From Yoonia tamlensis (GTDB taxonomy: Bacteria; Pseudomonadota; Alphaproteobacteria; Rhodobacterales; Rhodobacteraceae): a stretch of 64,000 bases of DNA. Made by a program: the position numbers and the translations under genes. How positions within the stretch are numbered: position 1 is the stretch's first letter; each line of letters opens with the position of its first letter. Below the pieces are notes generated by a model. That model was not told the origin of the DNA and ran no database searches. It saw only the letters and a list, made by a program, of their open reading frames with translations. The stretch is taken from assembly GCF_900115105.1 (NCBI RefSeq), contig NZ_FOYP01000001.1, forward strand, positions 1,700,097-1,764,096. Direction: 5' to 3'. This document shows positions 51,520 through 59,862 of this stretch, piece by piece.

Positions 51520-53316
51520 ATGGCTGACAAAGGCATGGAGATAGCGCGTATTTTGTCAGATTCGCACAAGGCGCGCACGCAAGAGGCCAAGCTGCGCAAA
51601 GCCATCGCCGGCGCACAAGCTACCGGCGATAAACAAGAAATTGCGGGGCTATGGCAGGCGCTGGCCGACCATTGCGCGGACAATCGCATTTTCCAGCGGC
51701 AAGCGGCGCATGCGTTATCGGCGATTGGGGATATTGCTGCCGCGCGTGACTATGCACAGCGATCGCTTGATCTGGACCCGAACGATTACCTTGCCAGACT
51801 TTTGTTGGGTCGCTTGACGCTGCTTGGCAATGACCCGCGTGCGGCGATGGCGGTACTTGCGCCAGGATTTGACCACCCTGACTGCAGCGCCGAGCTCTAT
51901 CATCTGACATCGCGCGCGGCGCTTGAATTGGACGAGGCGGATCTTGCGATCGAATTTGCGCAAAAAGCATGGCAGCGCCAACCGGACCGACAGGCGCATG
52001 CTATTCACCTGCTGAATCTCCTGGGCAAGAACGAACGTTATGCAGAGGCCGAAGCACTGGTCGAGATACTACAAGAAAAGGCCGATGTCGCAGCTTCTGC
52101 GCTACGCTCGCTGAGCGGGCACCTCATGCAGGCGGGTGATGCAACCAGCGCACTACGGCGGATCAATGCAGCACTTGGCCGCGATAGCACAAACACCGAT
52201 TACAAACTTCACAAAGCAGGCATTCTGCGCCGTTTGCAAAGATTTCCGGAAGCCGAGAACCTGCTTGAACAAATCGTTGCACAAGACCCCGACCATCTGC
52301 GCGCGCGCCGCATGTTGGTTGCCCTTTATGCCGAAACCAACCGCCACGATGCCGCCATTCAAACGGCAGCTGGCCTTGTTGCGGCAGATCCCGAAAATAC
52401 AGAGTACCGCAAGAACCTTCATGCGTTGCTAACAAGTCAATCCAATGGGGTGGATCGGGCAAGCACGGATGAAGAACCCGATGTCGCATCGCTAAAAACA
52501 GGAATTTCAAATCGCCCCGCGCGCATACCGCTTTCGTTTGGCAGCGCGGCACAACGCAAGGCACAGATATTGGCCGCGTTGGTCATGCGCGACATCCGCA
52601 CACGCTACGGGCGCAACAGGCTCAGCTTTGTCTGGGCCTTGCTCGAGCCCTTGGCGCATGTCGCGGTTCTTGCGGTGGTGTTTTGGATAACGATGCGCAG
52701 TGACCCGCCATTAGGCGACAATTTCTTGCTCTTCTATTTTACGGGCGTCCAACCGTTCCTGTTGTTTAGCAAGATTGGCGGACAAGGTGCTGCCGCCGTG
52801 AGCGGCGGGCGCGGAATTCTGCAGCTATCGGCGATTACACCCGTTGATTTGATCCTCTCGAAAGCAGCCGTGGAATTGTTTATCACAGGCTGTGTTGTGA
52901 TTGCCTTTGGCATGGGGTTGTTTGTGATGACGGGTCAAGGCTTGCCCGTGCGTCCGGGATATCTGTTCCCGGCACTTGGCCTCTCGGTCTGTCTCGGTGT
53001 CGGGTTTGCCGCAACGAACGCAATGCTGCGCGAGGTGAGCCATGCGTTCGCGCTGTTCAACATCGCATTATTGCGCGCGTTATATTTTACTTCCGGCGTC
53101 TTTTTTCTGCCCAGCGCAATGCCGGAAAACATTCGCAATACATTGCTATGGAACCCGCTGACCCACATTGGTGATATGTGGCGGCAGGCCTATTACCCGC
53201 TTTATGATGCCCCCTATACCAGCCCGCTTTACGCCGGATTGTTCGCGCTTGGCTTATTGACCTTCGGTATTTGCTTTGCGGTCCTTGGCACCGCCAAACT
53301 AAGGGCAATAAAGTGA
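51520..53316 (+). CDS. TPR domain fused to a capsule-type ABC-2 permease (KpsM-like)
   Basis: A 598-residue two-part protein. Residues 1-300 form six or more tetratricopeptide-like repeats (ARDYAQRSLDLDPNDYLARLLLGRL, ALRRINAALGRDSTNTDYKLHKAGIL, ENLLEQIVAQDPDHLRARRMLVALY). Residues 340-598 are a KpsM/ABC-2 permease: MRDIRTRYGRNRLSFVWALLEPLAHVAVLAVVFW, then five more helices and WNPLTHIGDMWRQAYYPLYD. The join is continuous with no frameshift, so it is a true fusion. The usual KpsM is about 260 aa. The TPR part is probably cytoplasmic and may bind the assembly enzymes. The stop overlaps the ATPase start (GTGA). Confidence 0.9.
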   Translation: MADKGMEIARILSDSHKARTQEAKLRKAIAGAQATGDKQEIAGLWQALADHCADNRIFQRQAAHALSAIGDIAAARDYAQRSLDLDPNDYLARLLLGRLTLLGNDPRAAMAVLAPGFDHPDCSAELYHLTSRAALELDEADLAIEFAQKAWQRQPDRQAHAIHLLNLLGKNERYAEAEALVEILQEKADVAASALRSLSGHLMQAGDATSALRRINAALGRDSTNTDYKLHKAGILRRLQRFPEAENLLEQIVAQDPDHLRARRMLVALYAETNRHDAAIQTAAGLVAADPENTEYRKNLHALLTSQSNGVDRASTDEEPDVASLKTGISNRPARIPLSFGSAAQRKAQILAALVMRDIRTRYGRNRLSFVWALLEPLAHVAVLAVVFWITMRSDPPLGDNFLLFYFTGVQPFLLFSKIGGQGAAAVSGGRGILQLSAITPVDLILSKAAVELFITGCVVIAFGMGLFVMTGQGLPVRPGYLFPALGLSVCLGVGFAATNAMLREVSHAFALFNIALLRALYFTSGVFFLPSAMPENIRNTLLWNPLTHIGDMWRQAYYPLYDAPYTSPLYAGLFALGLLTFGICFAVLGTAKLRAIK

Positions 53317-53981
53317 TCTGGCTTGACCGTGTAACCAAACTTTACCGGACTCCTTTGGGCCAACGCATGGTGCTAAATGACGCGAGCTATCATTTTGAGC
53401 CCGGTCATAACTATGGCATTCTGGGGGCGAATGGATCGGGAAAATCAACGCTTGTGCGGCTCATTTCCGGGGCAGAGGCACCAACCAGCGGGCGGGTCGT
53501 TCGGCAGGCAAACGTGTCGTTTCCGCTCGGGTTTTCGGGCACATTCAATAGCTATCTTACCGGCAGGCAGAATGCCGTATTTGTGGCCCGTGTTTACGGC
53601 GCCAATGTTGCACGCGTGCTAGAATTCGTTTGGGATTTCGCCGAACTCGGGACGTTCTTCGATATGCCGCTCAATACGTATTCATCCGGCATGCGCGCGC
53701 GGTTCGGGCTTGGCGTAAGTTTGGCCATCGACTTTGATGTTTATCTCATTGATGAGGTGACAGAAGTCGGCGACAAGCGCTTTCGCGCGAAATCACAGGC
53801 GGCATTTCGTGAACGGGCCTTGACGAGCGATGTAATACTGGTGTCGCATAACTTGCAAACGGTGCGCGCATATTGTGACCGCGCGCTGGTTTTGCAAAAC
53901 GGGGAACTGACACCTTTTGATTCAGTAGAAGATGCAATTGCAGTACATGTCGAAAATCAAAAATATGCCAGCGATGAGTGA
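53313..53981 (+). CDS. kpsT: Polysaccharide ABC transporter ATP-binding protein (KpsT-like)
   Basis: A 222-residue ATPase: Walker A GANGSGKST near 42, the polysaccharide-exporter signature YSSGMRARFGLGVSLAIDFD near 130 and Walker B VYLIDEVTEVGDKRFR with LVSHNLQT. The signature lacks the classic LSGGQ, as in all KpsT/Wzt. The GTG at 53313 overlaps the permease stop by four bases. It energises export of a lipid-linked or free polysaccharide. Its end overlaps the next gene by 8 bp. Confidence 0.93.
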   Translation: MIWLDRVTKLYRTPLGQRMVLNDASYHFEPGHNYGILGANGSGKSTLVRLISGAEAPTSGRVVRQANVSFPLGFSGTFNSYLTGRQNAVFVARVYGANVARVLEFVWDFAELGTFFDMPLNTYSSGMRARFGLGVSLAIDFDVYLIDEVTEVGDKRFRAKSQAAFRERALTSDVILVSHNLQTVRAYCDRALVLQNGELTPFDSVEDAIAVHVENQKYASDE

Positions 53982-55227
53982 ACAGACCCCAACCGCGCAA
54001 ACCGATCGGGAACGGAGCCTGTCGTTGGTAACCGCCAAAACGCATGACCTACAGGTTGTTGCCCCACCGTCTGAACCGCGCCCACCGCAGCCCGCCTATC
54101 AAAGCTATGCGCCCAAGGCACGGCGCTGGCCATATTTCCTGTCATTCGTAATGGTGGTTATTTTACCTGCTTTTTCGGCATGGTGGTATCTGACGGAAAT
54201 TGCCTCTGACCGGTTCACATCCGAATTTCGGGTCGCGGTGCGTTCAACGCAGGCCCCTGCGATCAACGGCATGGGGAGCATGCTTGGCCTTGCCGGCGGT
54301 GGCGGCGCAAGCAGTGACGCGCAAGCGCTGGTGCAATATCTGCAATCGCATGCCATCGTGAGCGACCCGCTTAATGATATAGATTTGGCTGCGATCTATT
54401 CCGCGCCTGATATTGACTGGGCATCGCGCCTGGTGGCAGCGCCGACAACCGAAGAGCTTCTCAAGACATGGAAAAGATATGTTGCGATCACATTTGAAAG
54501 CGGCAATGTCACCGTGGTGGGTCAGGTCACGGCCTTTGATCCCGATGATGCCTACCTGATTTCAACGGCACTAGTGACCCGCGCAGATGAATTCATCAAC
54601 CGTCTTTCCGAAGTCGCGCGCCTCGATGCATTGGCCTTTGCCCGCCGCGAGGTCGCGCAGGCGGAAACGGCGCTAACCAATGCCCGCAGGGCCGTCGCGG
54701 ATCTTCAGGATCAGGAATCGATTGTTAATCCGGCACGCAACATCGAAGAGGCGCAAAGCCTTGCTGCGGGGCTGCGTGACCGCATCGCACAAAGCCGCGC
54801 GCTGCTTGCCACACAGCGCAGCCAATTGGCAAGCGACGCGCCGTCAATACGTGCTACCGAACGTGACATCCTCGGGCTGCAAGAGGAACTGGACAGGGTC
54901 GAACGCCTGACAATCACACAAACGGACGAAGCCGACACCCAACAAGAAGATCGCCCGCTGTCTACGCTTGTGCGCGAATTTTCCGAGGCAACCAATACGC
55001 TGGACTATGCGCAACGGGCCTATGAAAGCGCCCTGACAACCTTCGAGGCCGCACGCATCGAAGCAGATCGCAAACAGATCTATCTTGCATCTGTCGTGGC
55101 GCCATCATTGCCACAACAGGCAAGTTTCCCCAAACCCGTCGAGGGAACGATGCTCGTTGCCGCTGTCAGCCTTGCGCTCTGGTTGCTTGGGCTTATTGGT
55201 GTCTTCGCAATCAAGGACCATATGTGA
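53974..55227 (+). CDS. Capsule polysaccharide export inner-membrane protein (KpsE-like)
   Basis: A 417-residue polysaccharide co-polymerase-type protein. A helix near residues 52-73 (FLSFVMVVILPAFSAWWYL) is followed by a periplasmic domain (RFTSEFRVAVRSTQAP, ALVQYLQSHAIVSDPLND) and a coiled-coil stretch of about 200-350 (AQAETALTNARRAVADLQDQ). A C-terminal membrane helix then ends IKDHM. This is the KpsE/CtrB architecture linking the ABC exporter to the outer-membrane Wza/KpsD channel. ATG 53974 is the most likely start. The end overlaps the P-loop gene (GTGA). Confidence 0.88.
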   Translation: MSEQTPTAQTDRERSLSLVTAKTHDLQVVAPPSEPRPPQPAYQSYAPKARRWPYFLSFVMVVILPAFSAWWYLTEIASDRFTSEFRVAVRSTQAPAINGMGSMLGLAGGGGASSDAQALVQYLQSHAIVSDPLNDIDLAAIYSAPDIDWASRLVAAPTTEELLKTWKRYVAITFESGNVTVVGQVTAFDPDDAYLISTALVTRADEFINRLSEVARLDALAFARREVAQAETALTNARRAVADLQDQESIVNPARNIEEAQSLAAGLRDRIAQSRALLATQRSQLASDAPSIRATERDILGLQEELDRVERLTITQTDEADTQQEDRPLSTLVREFSEATNTLDYAQRAYESALTTFEAARIEADRKQIYLASVVAPSLPQQASFPKPVEGTMLVAAVSLALWLLGLIGVFAIKDHM

Positions 55228-55904
55228 ATTTGGCACGGTCCGCCCTTCCCGCAACAAACTGGCGACAAACCACCGAAATCGTACCGTTTCACGAGGCAAT
55301 ATTGCTTCGTGCGATAGTGCGCTGGCACGTGCTGCCCTTTGCAACTTTGCGCATCGGTGGCTGCACATGTTTGCTTGTCGCCCCAAGCTTCGGCGGCAAA
55401 TCAACACTTATTGCACACGCGCTTGCGCAGCGCCGCATAGCCAGTGCGCAGGTCACGCTTATTGATGACAACACCACATGGATTGATCGCAGCGGGCGCG
55501 CCGTTTGTGTGCGCAGACCGCTAAAAATCCGCCAAGAAACGCTTGGCCAATTGGCCCGTAATTTGCCCCCACACCGGAAATCCACGCCGCACCGTGACGG
55601 ATCGCTTTATGTGACGCCGACAGCATCGGCCAGATATTTGAGCCGGCATCGCATCAACGCGCTTGTTGTATTGGACCGTCATGTCGCGCACCCGCGACTG
55701 GAAATTCTCAGTGCGCGATCGGCAGACGAGGCATCATCATACCACCTGCGCCAACGCTTGGGGCGCCTGCCTGCAGCCGGCTTAGTGACAACGTTGGCGC
55801 GGGTTCTGCGCACGCCGGACATCGGGCTGTATAAGCTGAATTACCGCGCGTCTGATGACGGTTTGGCGCTTTTGGCCGAACTCAAGTCCCGCCACCCGCG
55901 ATGA
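55224..55904 (+). CDS. HprK-like P-loop protein in the capsule-export operon
   Basis: A 226-residue protein with a Walker A-like LLVAPSFGGKSTLIAHAL near residue 50, then VTLIDDNTTWIDRSG, similar to the nucleotide-binding core of HPr kinase-like proteins. The N-terminal HPr-kinase domain and the HPr-specific signature are absent, so a classic sugar-control kinase is unlikely. The GTG start overlaps the KpsE-like stop, showing translational coupling to export genes. It could phosphorylate a sugar or protein component of the polysaccharide machinery. The 3' end overlaps the convergent GT2 gene by 64 bp. Confidence 0.7.
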   Translation: MNLARSALPATNWRQTTEIVPFHEAILLRAIVRWHVLPFATLRIGGCTCLLVAPSFGGKSTLIAHALAQRRIASAQVTLIDDNTTWIDRSGRAVCVRRPLKIRQETLGQLARNLPPHRKSTPHRDGSLYVTPTASARYLSRHRINALVVLDRHVAHPRLEILSARSADEASSYHLRQRLGRLPAAGLVTTLARVLRTPDIGLYKLNYRASDDGLALLAELKSRHPR

Positions 55905-56974
55905 CGCCATAGCCACCACCCCAATACCCATAAAAACGGCTCGAGGATATCGCGCAGCACCAATCCCAAATGCATCATAGGCGACCATCGCCGCACCACG
56001 CGCGCCCAAGCCCAGCATTCAGACAGGTGCAAAACTATCCAGACGGCTATTATTGTCAGCCCGATTGGCAAATCCAGTTGCGCAGCCAACACGCCAACAA
56101 TCACCAGCACAAACCAGATCGCCGATAGCGGTTCCATCGCGTAGCCAAAGCAAAGATCGCGGCTACGCAAAAAACGCCAGCGTAGATTGCGCGCAAAAAC
56201 GTCGCCAGCCAAGCGTTTGCCCAGTGGAATTTCTTGGTGTTGCGACGTTAATGCAATCCGCGCCCCTGCATTTCTGGCCAAAGCCACAAGCGCTGTATCT
56301 TCAGCCCGTTTTGCATGCAACTTGGCAAACCCGCCCTGCCCCTCCAGCCATGATTTGCGGAACGCCAGAAGTTTTCCATGTGCAAAGGGAAACCCCGATC
56401 GCGCAAGCGCATGCAGCCAGCGCGCATGGCTCAGGTTCAGCACCGCCGCTTCAAAATAGGCCCAAACCCCGTGTTCATCTGTTGTTACCGGAGAAGTTGA
56501 CAAAACATCAATCTGGCTCTCCCAGTCCGCGCAAATCGCGTCAACATAGTGCGGCCCAAACCGCAAATTCCCATCCATAAAGATAATTTGGTCGGTCGGC
56601 GCGACGGCATATGCTTGGGCGATATTATCGAGCTTGGGATTGCGCGTATGCGCATTGCGTCCGGTCAGTATCTGAACATTAGAGCGGTCGTCAAACCCGC
56701 CTGCTTGCAATTGTTTGCGTAAGAATATGACTGCGGGATCGGCTTCATCAAATGCGCAATAGATCAAATGTGAAGACGGCGTCAGATAGCGTGCCGCGTC
56801 TACAGCGCCCATCGCCTCGTCACTTGCAAGTGCGGCTATGGGTACCACCACAGTCACAGCAGGCTGAGAAGCGTTGTGCTTTCGCGGCGTCGCTGCGCCG
56901 CGCCCAAAAAATAGCGATGTGCAGACGTGCGCCGCAGTTAGAAAGCCGACCACGCCTAAAAGCAAAAGGATCAA
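55841..56974 (-). CDS. Glycosyltransferase family 2-like membrane protein (ceramide glucosyltransferase-like)
   Basis: About 377 residues: an N-terminal membrane helix (ILLLLGVVGFLTAAHVCTSLFF), a GT-A domain with VTVVVPIAAL, IIFMDGNLRFGP (DxD-like DGN), SPVTTDEHGVWAYFEAAVLN and HAKRAEDTALVALARNAG (acidic base), and three C-terminal helices. This resembles HpnI/ceramide glucosyltransferase-type GT2 enzymes. No ATG fits; the TTG at 56974 with GAGG 5 nt upstream is chosen over a longer frame. It is divergent from the cellulose-synthase-like gene and convergent with the HprK-like gene. Confidence 0.82.
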   Translation of the reverse strand: MILLLLGVVGFLTAAHVCTSLFFGRGAATPRKHNASQPAVTVVVPIAALASDEAMGAVDAARYLTPSSHLIYCAFDEADPAVIFLRKQLQAGGFDDRSNVQILTGRNAHTRNPKLDNIAQAYAVAPTDQIIFMDGNLRFGPHYVDAICADWESQIDVLSTSPVTTDEHGVWAYFEAAVLNLSHARWLHALARSGFPFAHGKLLAFRKSWLEGQGGFAKLHAKRAEDTALVALARNAGARIALTSQHQEIPLGKRLAGDVFARNLRWRFLRSRDLCFGYAMEPLSAIWFVLVIVGVLAAQLDLPIGLTIIAVWIVLHLSECWAWARVVRRWSPMMHLGLVLRDILEPFLWVLGWWLWRHRGWRDLSSAKSAKPSSDAR

Positions 56975-57082
56975 TTCAACCTCACTTGCGCGGTGCGACG
57001 ACAACGATATCGGCGCTTTTCTTTTCGCGTTTTTTACACTACCCGATCCCGAGAGGTAGCTCAAAAGTAGAATTTCCAACGC

Positions 57083-58564
57083 ATGATCATTATCATTTCG
57101 ACTGTTTCCCTCGGGATCGCGGTATTTGCGCTGTTAGAACTGCGTATTATTTTGGGATACTGGACACGGGTGCACCCCCATAAGCAGCCGGATTGCGCCG
57201 CTGACTACGATAATCTTGATGTGGACAACCTGCCGACTGTTCTGATCCAGCTGCCTATTTATAACGAACCCTCGGTCGCCGCGGCGCTGGTTCAGGCGAT
57301 AGACGCGCTGCGGTATCCGCGCGACAAACTATCCGTGCAGTTGCTGGACGACAGTACTGATGAAACGACACGCATAATTGAATCTTGTCTTGCCGAAGTT
57401 GACCCATCAGGGTCGCTGTTTACGCATATCACCCGCGCTGACCGTGTCGGGTTTAAGGCCGGCGCGTTACAGGTTGGGCTTGACCAATCCGATGCCGAAT
57501 TTGTTGCCATCTTTGACGCCGATTTTCTGCCGCCCGCGAACTTTTTGTTGCAGGCCTTTGCACCGGGATCGCCGTTGGAAAATCCGGATATCGCGTTCCT
57601 GCAAGGACGCTGGACATTCTATAACCAGCATCAAAACATCCTGACACGGGTTCAATCGATCCTGATCGACCGTCATTTTTATATCCAGAAACCGTTTCAA
57701 AAATCCGGCCCGTTGACGCTTCATTTCAACGGGTCCGGCGGTATCTGGCGCCGGTCAGCAATTGCACAGGCCGGGGGCTGGTCGTCCGATACACTTTGCG
57801 AAGATCTTGACCTGACCTATCGCTGCGCGTTGATGGGGCATTTCGGGGCCTACGATCAATCGCTCGAATGCCCCAGTGAAATTCCGCCCAATCTTCAGGC
57901 CTTTAAGATGCAACAGCGCCGCTGGGCAAAGGGCAGCGCACAATGCGCGCGCAAGCTTATGACGCGCGTCCTAAAGTCGCCGGCCTTGGCGTCGCGCATT
58001 GACGATGTCCATATGCTGTTGGGCTATCTTATCCACCCGCTCTTGTTTGTGTTTGTCATGATCTGGCCTTGGGTCGTCTTTAGCGGGGTTGATGACCACG
58101 TCTTGTTGCCGCTGCAAACCACGCTTGTCTTGGGCAACTTTGCCGCATTGTTTGGCTTTTGGTCCACCTACCGGCTTCGTGCGAAAGAAAACACGACATG
58201 GAAAGACGCGCTGATCGAAGTGCCCGTGGCACTTGCTTTGGCTGTGACGCTGATGGTGAACAACACGGTCGCCTTTTGCGCGGGCCTGTTATCGGACAAC
58301 GGCACCTTTGAACGCACGCCCAAACAAGGCGGTGCATTGGGCAATACGCTTTCACATCATATGGCCACACATTGGGTGATTTGGATCGAGGCGGTCGTCG
58401 GGATTTACGGGATCGCGACAGGTGTCATGCTTTTTGCCGATGGCCACTATATTTGGGGGCAGCCAAGCCTGTTTATGGGGCTGGCACTATTTGGGCTTTT
58501 GCTTGTGCAGCTTGGCCCAATCGCAAAACAACGGTGGCGCCAAAAGGCCGTGATTGTATCGTAG
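57083..58564 (+). CDS. Cellulose/mannan synthase-like glycosyltransferase (CslA-type GT2)
   Basis: A 493-residue processive-type GT2. An N-terminal helix, then VLIQLPIYNEPSVAAALVQAI, LLDDSTDETTRII (first Asp), FDADFLPPANFLLQA (DxD), TLCEDLDLTYR (TED-like catalytic base) and MQQRRWAKGSAQC (QxxRW) are all present, followed by four or more C-terminal helices. The complete D, DxD, D, QxxRW set predicts an active polymerase that makes and translocates a beta-glycan. It is a single gene with divergent and convergent GT/sulfotransferase neighbours. Confidence 0.92.
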   Translation: MIIIISTVSLGIAVFALLELRIILGYWTRVHPHKQPDCAADYDNLDVDNLPTVLIQLPIYNEPSVAAALVQAIDALRYPRDKLSVQLLDDSTDETTRIIESCLAEVDPSGSLFTHITRADRVGFKAGALQVGLDQSDAEFVAIFDADFLPPANFLLQAFAPGSPLENPDIAFLQGRWTFYNQHQNILTRVQSILIDRHFYIQKPFQKSGPLTLHFNGSGGIWRRSAIAQAGGWSSDTLCEDLDLTYRCALMGHFGAYDQSLECPSEIPPNLQAFKMQQRRWAKGSAQCARKLMTRVLKSPALASRIDDVHMLLGYLIHPLLFVFVMIWPWVVFSGVDDHVLLPLQTTLVLGNFAALFGFWSTYRLRAKENTTWKDALIEVPVALALAVTLMVNNTVAFCAGLLSDNGTFERTPKQGGALGNTLSHHMATHWVIWIEAVVGIYGIATGVMLFADGHYIWGQPSLFMGLALFGLLLVQLGPIAKQRWRQKAVIVS

Positions 58565-58567
58565 TGC

Positions 58568-59860
58568 CTAGCTTTGCTGTATGATGGTCGCGCCAAAGAT
58601 CTGCAATCCGCGCGGTTCTTCCAGATTTTGATCCGCCAACGAAATGCTAAGCAGACAGAATTCCCGCGGCTGTGGCGGTACTGAAACCGTGAGCGTTTCG
58701 GCGTCAATATCCGCGTCAAATGCGCATGCTGTCCCGTTCACGGCAAACTTCAGATTTTCAATCACACTGTCATTCGGGCGCCAGCCCATATCCAGCTTGA
58801 GCGTAAAACCAACCTGCGCCGGAGTTTGGATATAGGTTTCGAATGCTGTGCCGAACCGGACATAGATACAATAGCGGCCATCTGGAATCTGGACGCGCCC
58901 GTCATGACCGGTGGCGACAAAGGGTTGCGCCAGATCCAGCCCAACAACCTGATGGCCGGCATGGTGGTTGATCGCGGCAAACCGCCTCTGTAGCGGCCCG
59001 TTCTCGTATTCGTCTTTTTGCCGTGTCGGGTATTTTGCCCGCGCCGCATCAAACAGATCTGTCGCCGCTTCGTATAATAGCGCGTCTTGGGCGGTCAGAC
59101 GGTTAATCACATCTTGCGCGTCCTGCACCTCATCCGCATCCAAGAGAGCACGGCTCGTCTGGTTGAGGACCGGCACATAGGTAACGGGCATCCAGTCAAG
59201 CGCCGATGCAAGCACGGCATTATTCGCCGTGCCCTGCTCCAGAATACCAACAAAATCCATATCCTGTTCAAGAACATCAAGCGCGACAGGCAAAATTTGC
59301 TGAACATCTTCAACGCGTTCGGCCAATAAACCCAACCGGTTATAAGCAAGCGCCCGGACCATGTAGTTATCAAAATACATATGGTGCCCTTGCACCTGAT
59401 CGCTGTGCTTGATCAAAAACGCGCGCAGCGGCATTGCCTTGGCATCCTTAATCGCGCGCAAGGCAATCGGATTGGCTGTTGCCATGCTTTGTGCAGATAG
59501 ACGGCGGTAGTCGCGCACCTGCGATAACAGGCGGTCTTGCGCATTGCGCAGCATCGTCATCCGGAATGCCCCCGCTGGCGCGCGACAGACCAAACCCAAA
59601 TGGGTATGCGTGAGATCACGGTTTTCAAAGATAGAGCTGGCAAAGCGTCGAACCTTGGCGCGGTGGTTCATATAGGGGCTGCCCTCTTCCGACTGTTCGC
59701 CAAATATCTGCTTTTGCTTTGCACGCAAATCGTCCGGATAGACCGGATACTGCGTATCAAGCCAGGCGTTAAACGATGTCCCGCCACATTTCTTGAGGTG
59801 ATGGCAGCAAAGTTTGCGCAGTGCCGGGGCATCTGTTTCGGACAATGTAGACGATCCCAT
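58568..59860 (-). CDS. Sulfotransferase-like protein with C-terminal extension
   Basis: A 430-residue protein. The N-terminal KLCCHHLKKCGGTSFNAWL resembles the PAPS 5'-phosphosulfate loop of Golgi-type (Sulfotransfer_2) enzymes (K-x-G-G-T-S), and AFRMTMLRNAQDRLLSQVRDYRR resembles the 3'-phosphate-binding LR-x-P-x-x-R-x-x-S region. Residues about 300-430 form a beta-rich extra domain without recognisable homology. It starts 2 bp after the wza-like stop, so it is co-transcribed with the outer-membrane export gene. Probable role is sulfation of the exported polysaccharide. Confidence 0.65.
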   Translation of the reverse strand: MGSSTLSETDAPALRKLCCHHLKKCGGTSFNAWLDTQYPVYPDDLRAKQKQIFGEQSEEGSPYMNHRAKVRRFASSIFENRDLTHTHLGLVCRAPAGAFRMTMLRNAQDRLLSQVRDYRRLSAQSMATANPIALRAIKDAKAMPLRAFLIKHSDQVQGHHMYFDNYMVRALAYNRLGLLAERVEDVQQILPVALDVLEQDMDFVGILEQGTANNAVLASALDWMPVTYVPVLNQTSRALLDADEVQDAQDVINRLTAQDALLYEAATDLFDAARAKYPTRQKDEYENGPLQRRFAAINHHAGHQVVGLDLAQPFVATGHDGRVQIPDGRYCIYVRFGTAFETYIQTPAQVGFTLKLDMGWRPNDSVIENLKFAVNGTACAFDADIDAETLTVSVPPQPREFCLLSISLADQNLEEPRGLQIFGATIIQQS

Positions 59861-59862
59861 TT

